From Actinomycetes bacterium (GTDB lineage Bacteria; Actinomycetota; Actinomycetes; Streptosporangiales; Streptosporangiaceae), in NCBI GenBank assembly GCA_025964635.1, contig JAOPYP010000487.1, positions 1 through 32,761 of the forward strand: a DNA stretch of 32,761 nucleotides, read 5' to 3'. Below are positions 30,573 through 32,761 of this stretch, piece after piece. The notes under the pieces were generated by a model. It did no database searches and was not told the DNA's origin. It saw only the letters and a program-made list of their open reading frames with translations. The position numbers and the translations under genes were made by a program. The number at the start of each line of letters is the position of its first letter. The first letter of the stretch is position 1.

Positions 30573-31442
30573 GTGGCAGATGCGATCCGGCTGGAGCGCA
30601 GCGGCCCGGTGGCGACCCTGGTGCTCAACCGCCCGGGCAAGCACAACGCCCTGCGCTTCGCCGACCTGGACCGGCTGGTCGGCCTGCTGCACGAGGCCGA
30701 GGACGACGACGAGGTCCGGGTCATCGTGCTCCGGGGCGAGGGCCCGTCGTTCTGCTCCGGGCACGACTACGACGACGCGGCGCGGTCATACGGGCTGGAA
30801 CCCAGCCCGGACGGCGCGAAACCCCGCCGCCCCAGCCAGCGCTCGAGGCTGGCCACGGACCGCCGGCTCGGCATGAACTACATGGCGTTCCAGTACTCGC
30901 TGAAGCCGGTGATCGCCCAGGTGCACGGCGTGTGCACGGGCGCCGGGCTGTACCTGGTCGAACTGGTCGACCTGGCCATCGCCGCGGACACCACCCGGTT
31001 CAGCCACGCTGAGCAGCGGCTCGGACTGGCCGGCAACACGTGGCAGCTCAACACCGAGATCCTGCTCTACGGCCCGAAACGGGCCCGCGAGCTGATGCTG
31101 CTCGGCGAGGAGTTCGACGGCCGGCAGGCCGCTGACTGGGGCCTGGTCAACCGGTCGGTGCCCGAGGCCCAGCTCGCGGCGGCCGTGGACGACTGGGCCC
31201 GGCGGATCGCGCAGCACCCGCGGGACGCGCTGGTCACCGCCAAGGCCATGCACCAGATGGCGCTGGACAGCCTGGGCGGCACCCAGCAGTTCTGGCGCGG
31301 CACGGTCGGGCACACCCTCGGCACCAACCTGCGGTTCGAGCCGGACGAGTTCAACTTCCTGCGCGAGCGGGCCCGGCACGGGACCCGGGACGCGTTCCGC
31401 GAGCGGGACGGCCGCTACGGCGGCGGGGACGACGAAGGCTGA
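30573..31442 (+). CDS. Crotonase-fold enzyme lacking one catalytic Glu
   Basis: 289-residue enoyl-CoA hydratase/isomerase-family protein. Oxyanion-hole segment FCSGHDYDDA (60-69) and the SHAEQRLGLAGN block are present. Aligned with crotonase, the Glu164 equivalent is kept (E147 in HAEQ) but the Glu144 equivalent is Tyr127 (GAGLY in place of GGGCE). This favours an isomerase, hydrolase or other crotonase reaction over standard hydration. GTG at 30573 follows GGGAGG. Divergent from the P450. Its 3' end overlaps the convergent ligase by 28 bp. The reaction is uncertain. Confidence 0.85.
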   Translation: MADAIRLERSGPVATLVLNRPGKHNALRFADLDRLVGLLHEAEDDDEVRVIVLRGEGPSFCSGHDYDDAARSYGLEPSPDGAKPRRPSQRSRLATDRRLGMNYMAFQYSLKPVIAQVHGVCTGAGLYLVELVDLAIAADTTRFSHAEQRLGLAGNTWQLNTEILLYGPKRARELMLLGEEFDGRQAADWGLVNRSVPEAQLAAAVDDWARRIAQHPRDALVTAKAMHQMALDSLGGTQQFWRGTVGHTLGTNLRFEPDEFNFLRERARHGTRDAFRERDGRYGGGDDEG

Positions 31443-32761
31443 GCGGCGGCCGGGGTGATCCGGCCCGCCGCGATGTCCTCCTGCAGCCGGAATTTCTGGA
31501 TCTTCCCCGATGCGGTGAGGGGATATTCCGCAACGAAAAACCATTCGGCCGGGGCCTTGAACCCGGCCAGGCGCTCGCGGCAGTAATCGCGCAGGGCCGC
31601 GGGCGACGGGGGATTGGCCGGGTCCGCGGGCTTGATCACCGCGGCCACGCGCTCCCCCCACTTCTCGTCGGCCAGGCCGACGACGGCGACCTGGGACACG
31701 GCCGGATGCGCGAACAGGACGTCCTCGATCTCGCGCGGGTAGATGTTCTCGCCGCCCCGGATGATCATGTCCTTGAGCCGGCCGGTGATCGTGAGGTACC
31801 CGCGCCCGTCCATCGCGGCGAGGTCCCCGGTCCGCAGCCAGCCGTCGCCGTCCAGGGCCGCCGCGCTCTCCTCCGGCATGCCGAAGTAACCGAGCATGGT
31901 CTGGTACCCGCGCGCGCAGATCTCCCCGACCTGCCCGACCGGCACGACCTCGCCGGTCACCGGGTCGGCGATCTTCACCTCGACCTGCGGCAGCGGTCGC
32001 CCGATCGTCTCGGACTGGTCGTCCGCGCTGTCGTCCAGCTGGGTCTGGGAGACGACCCCGTGCAGTTCGGTCTGGCCGAACACGATGGTGAACTTGCAGC
32101 CGAACGTCTCCGTGGCCTGGCGCACCAGGGTGGCCGGCACGACGGCCGCGCCGGACATCACGGTCTGCAGGCTGGACAGGTCGCGGGTGAGCAGGTCGGG
32201 ATGGTCCAGCATGGCCAGCAGCATGGTGGGCACGGCCAGGATGATGGTGCCGCGGTAGGCCTCGATGAGCTCCAGCACGAGGCCCGGGTCGAAGCCGGGC
32301 AGCAGCACGTACGTGCCACGCCGGGCGATCGTTCCCAGTTCGGTGAGCGTCCCGCCGCCGATGTGGAACATGGGCATTGCGTTGACCCAGATGCCCCCGT
32401 CCTGCACCCCGGAGCCGATCGCGACGAAGCGCGAGGCGTTCACCACCCCGCGGTGGTGCAGGATCGCGCCCTTGGGGAACCCGGTGGTCCCCGACGTGTA
32501 CTGGATCTGGGCCGGGTCGCCTGGCTGCACCGGCGGCAGGGCGACGGGCTCGAGGCCGGAGGAGGTCCCGTGGCCGGAGGAGGTGGAGTCTCCGGACGCC
32601 ACGAACGTGTCCCAGCCGCTCAGCGGGATGACCTCCCGCAGGTCGGGCAGGCCGGCCCGCAGGCCCTCGACGGCGCTGGCCATGTCGGAACCCCGGTAGG
32701 AGCCGGCGAAGAAGATCCCGGCCGCCCGGGACTGGGCCAGCACGTACCGGAGCTCCCGGGC
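31415..32761 (-). CDS. AMP-forming acyl-CoA synthetase (5' end outside window)
   Basis: Ligase truncated by the right edge: about 448 residues are visible and the frame remains open beyond the last in-frame Met (ARELRYVLAQS precedes it), so roughly the first 100 residues are missing. Present: phosphate loop IQYTSGTTGFPKGAIL, NAMPMFHIGG, IVFGQTEL, WLRTGDLAAMDGRGYLTITGRLKDMIIRGGENIYPREIE and catalytic Lys in LTASGKIQKF. A Ser/Thr/Gly-rich insert (SGDSTSSGHGTSSG) lies before the phosphate loop. Paralogous to the ligase at 20045-21673. The 3' end overlaps the crotonase-fold gene by 28 bp in convergent orientation. Confidence 0.9.
   Translation of the reverse strand, partial: ARELRYVLAQSRAAGIFFAGSYRGSDMASAVEGLRAGLPDLREVIPLSGWDTFVASGDSTSSGHGTSSGLEPVALPPVQPGDPAQIQYTSGTTGFPKGAILHHRGVVNASRFVAIGSGVQDGGIWVNAMPMFHIGGGTLTELGTIARRGTYVLLPGFDPGLVLELIEAYRGTIILAVPTMLLAMLDHPDLLTRDLSSLQTVMSGAAVVPATLVRQATETFGCKFTIVFGQTELHGVVSQTQLDDSADDQSETIGRPLPQVEVKIADPVTGEVVPVGQVGEICARGYQTMLGYFGMPEESAAALDGDGWLRTGDLAAMDGRGYLTITGRLKDMIIRGGENIYPREIEDVLFAHPAVSQVAVVGLADEKWGERVAAVIKPADPANPPSPAALRDYCRERLAGFKAPAEWFFVAEYPLTASGKIQKFRLQEDIAAGRITPAAAQPSSSPPP

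Overview
The window is very GC-rich DNA (mostly G or C at third codon positions, frequent GTG starts, ATGA/GTGA stop-start overlaps). Together with an F420-type luciferase-like oxidoreductase, a PaaX regulator, WHG-type TetR, XRE/MLTR regulators and many acyl-CoA enzymes, this points to an actinomycete (Frankia, Thermomonosporaceae, Pseudonocardiaceae or Mycobacteriales type). No rRNA, tRNA, CRISPR array or transposase was seen.

Layout. (1) 1-2.45 kb, + strand: thiolase-like lyase, its DUF35 partner and an enoyl-CoA hydratase, translationally coupled and closed by a hairpin on the last stop codon. (2) 2.5-6.7 kb, an insert unrelated to lipid catabolism: an XRE regulator divergent from an alpha/beta hydrolase, then a minus-strand cassette of Phd-type antitoxin, PIN toxin, small nucleotidyltransferase and an unusual stand-alone mini-GyrA-like protein. 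(3) 6.7-9.3 kb: two divergent acyl-CoA dehydrogenases. (4) 9.3-14.7 kb, minus strand: ribose-type ABC importer (binding protein, double ATPase, permease) and an alpha-methylacyl-CoA racemase. (5) 14.8-18.7 kb, minus strand: LLM oxidoreductase, CoA transferase, acyl-CoA ligase. (6) 18.8-22.7 kb, minus strand: thioesterase, acyl-CoA ligase, cytochrome P450. (7) 22.8-26.65 kb, + strand: acyl-CoA dehydrogenase, acyl-CoA ligase, PaaX regulator. (8) 26.65-28 kb: TetR divergent from a beta-carbonic anhydrase. (9) 28-32.76 kb: CoA transferase and P450 on the minus strand, divergent from a crotonase-fold protein, and a ligase cut by the right edge.

How it may work together (inference): P450s and the LLM enzyme would oxidise a hydrophobic substrate, possibly terpenoid- or steroid-like; ligases and CaiB-type transferases would activate the acids; the racemase would set the configuration of an alpha-methyl branch; a possibly heteromeric acyl-CoA dehydrogenase and the hydratase would make a beta-hydroxyacyl-CoA; and the thiolase-like/DUF35 pair would cleave it by retro-aldol chemistry, as Ltp2-type enzymes do in steroid side-chain catabolism. 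The substrate cannot be read from the sequence.

Regulation visible in the DNA: a 16-bp operator-like motif TCAAC-N6-GTTGA occurs at four intergenic sites, two of them clearly overlapping a -35 element, which suggests one regulon for several of these operons. Separate palindrome sets lie at the XRE, VapB-like, racemase and TetR promoters. The most unusual item is the mini-GyrA cassette at 4.5-6.7 kb, whose NTase/mini-GyrA junction carries a 25-bp tandem duplication.
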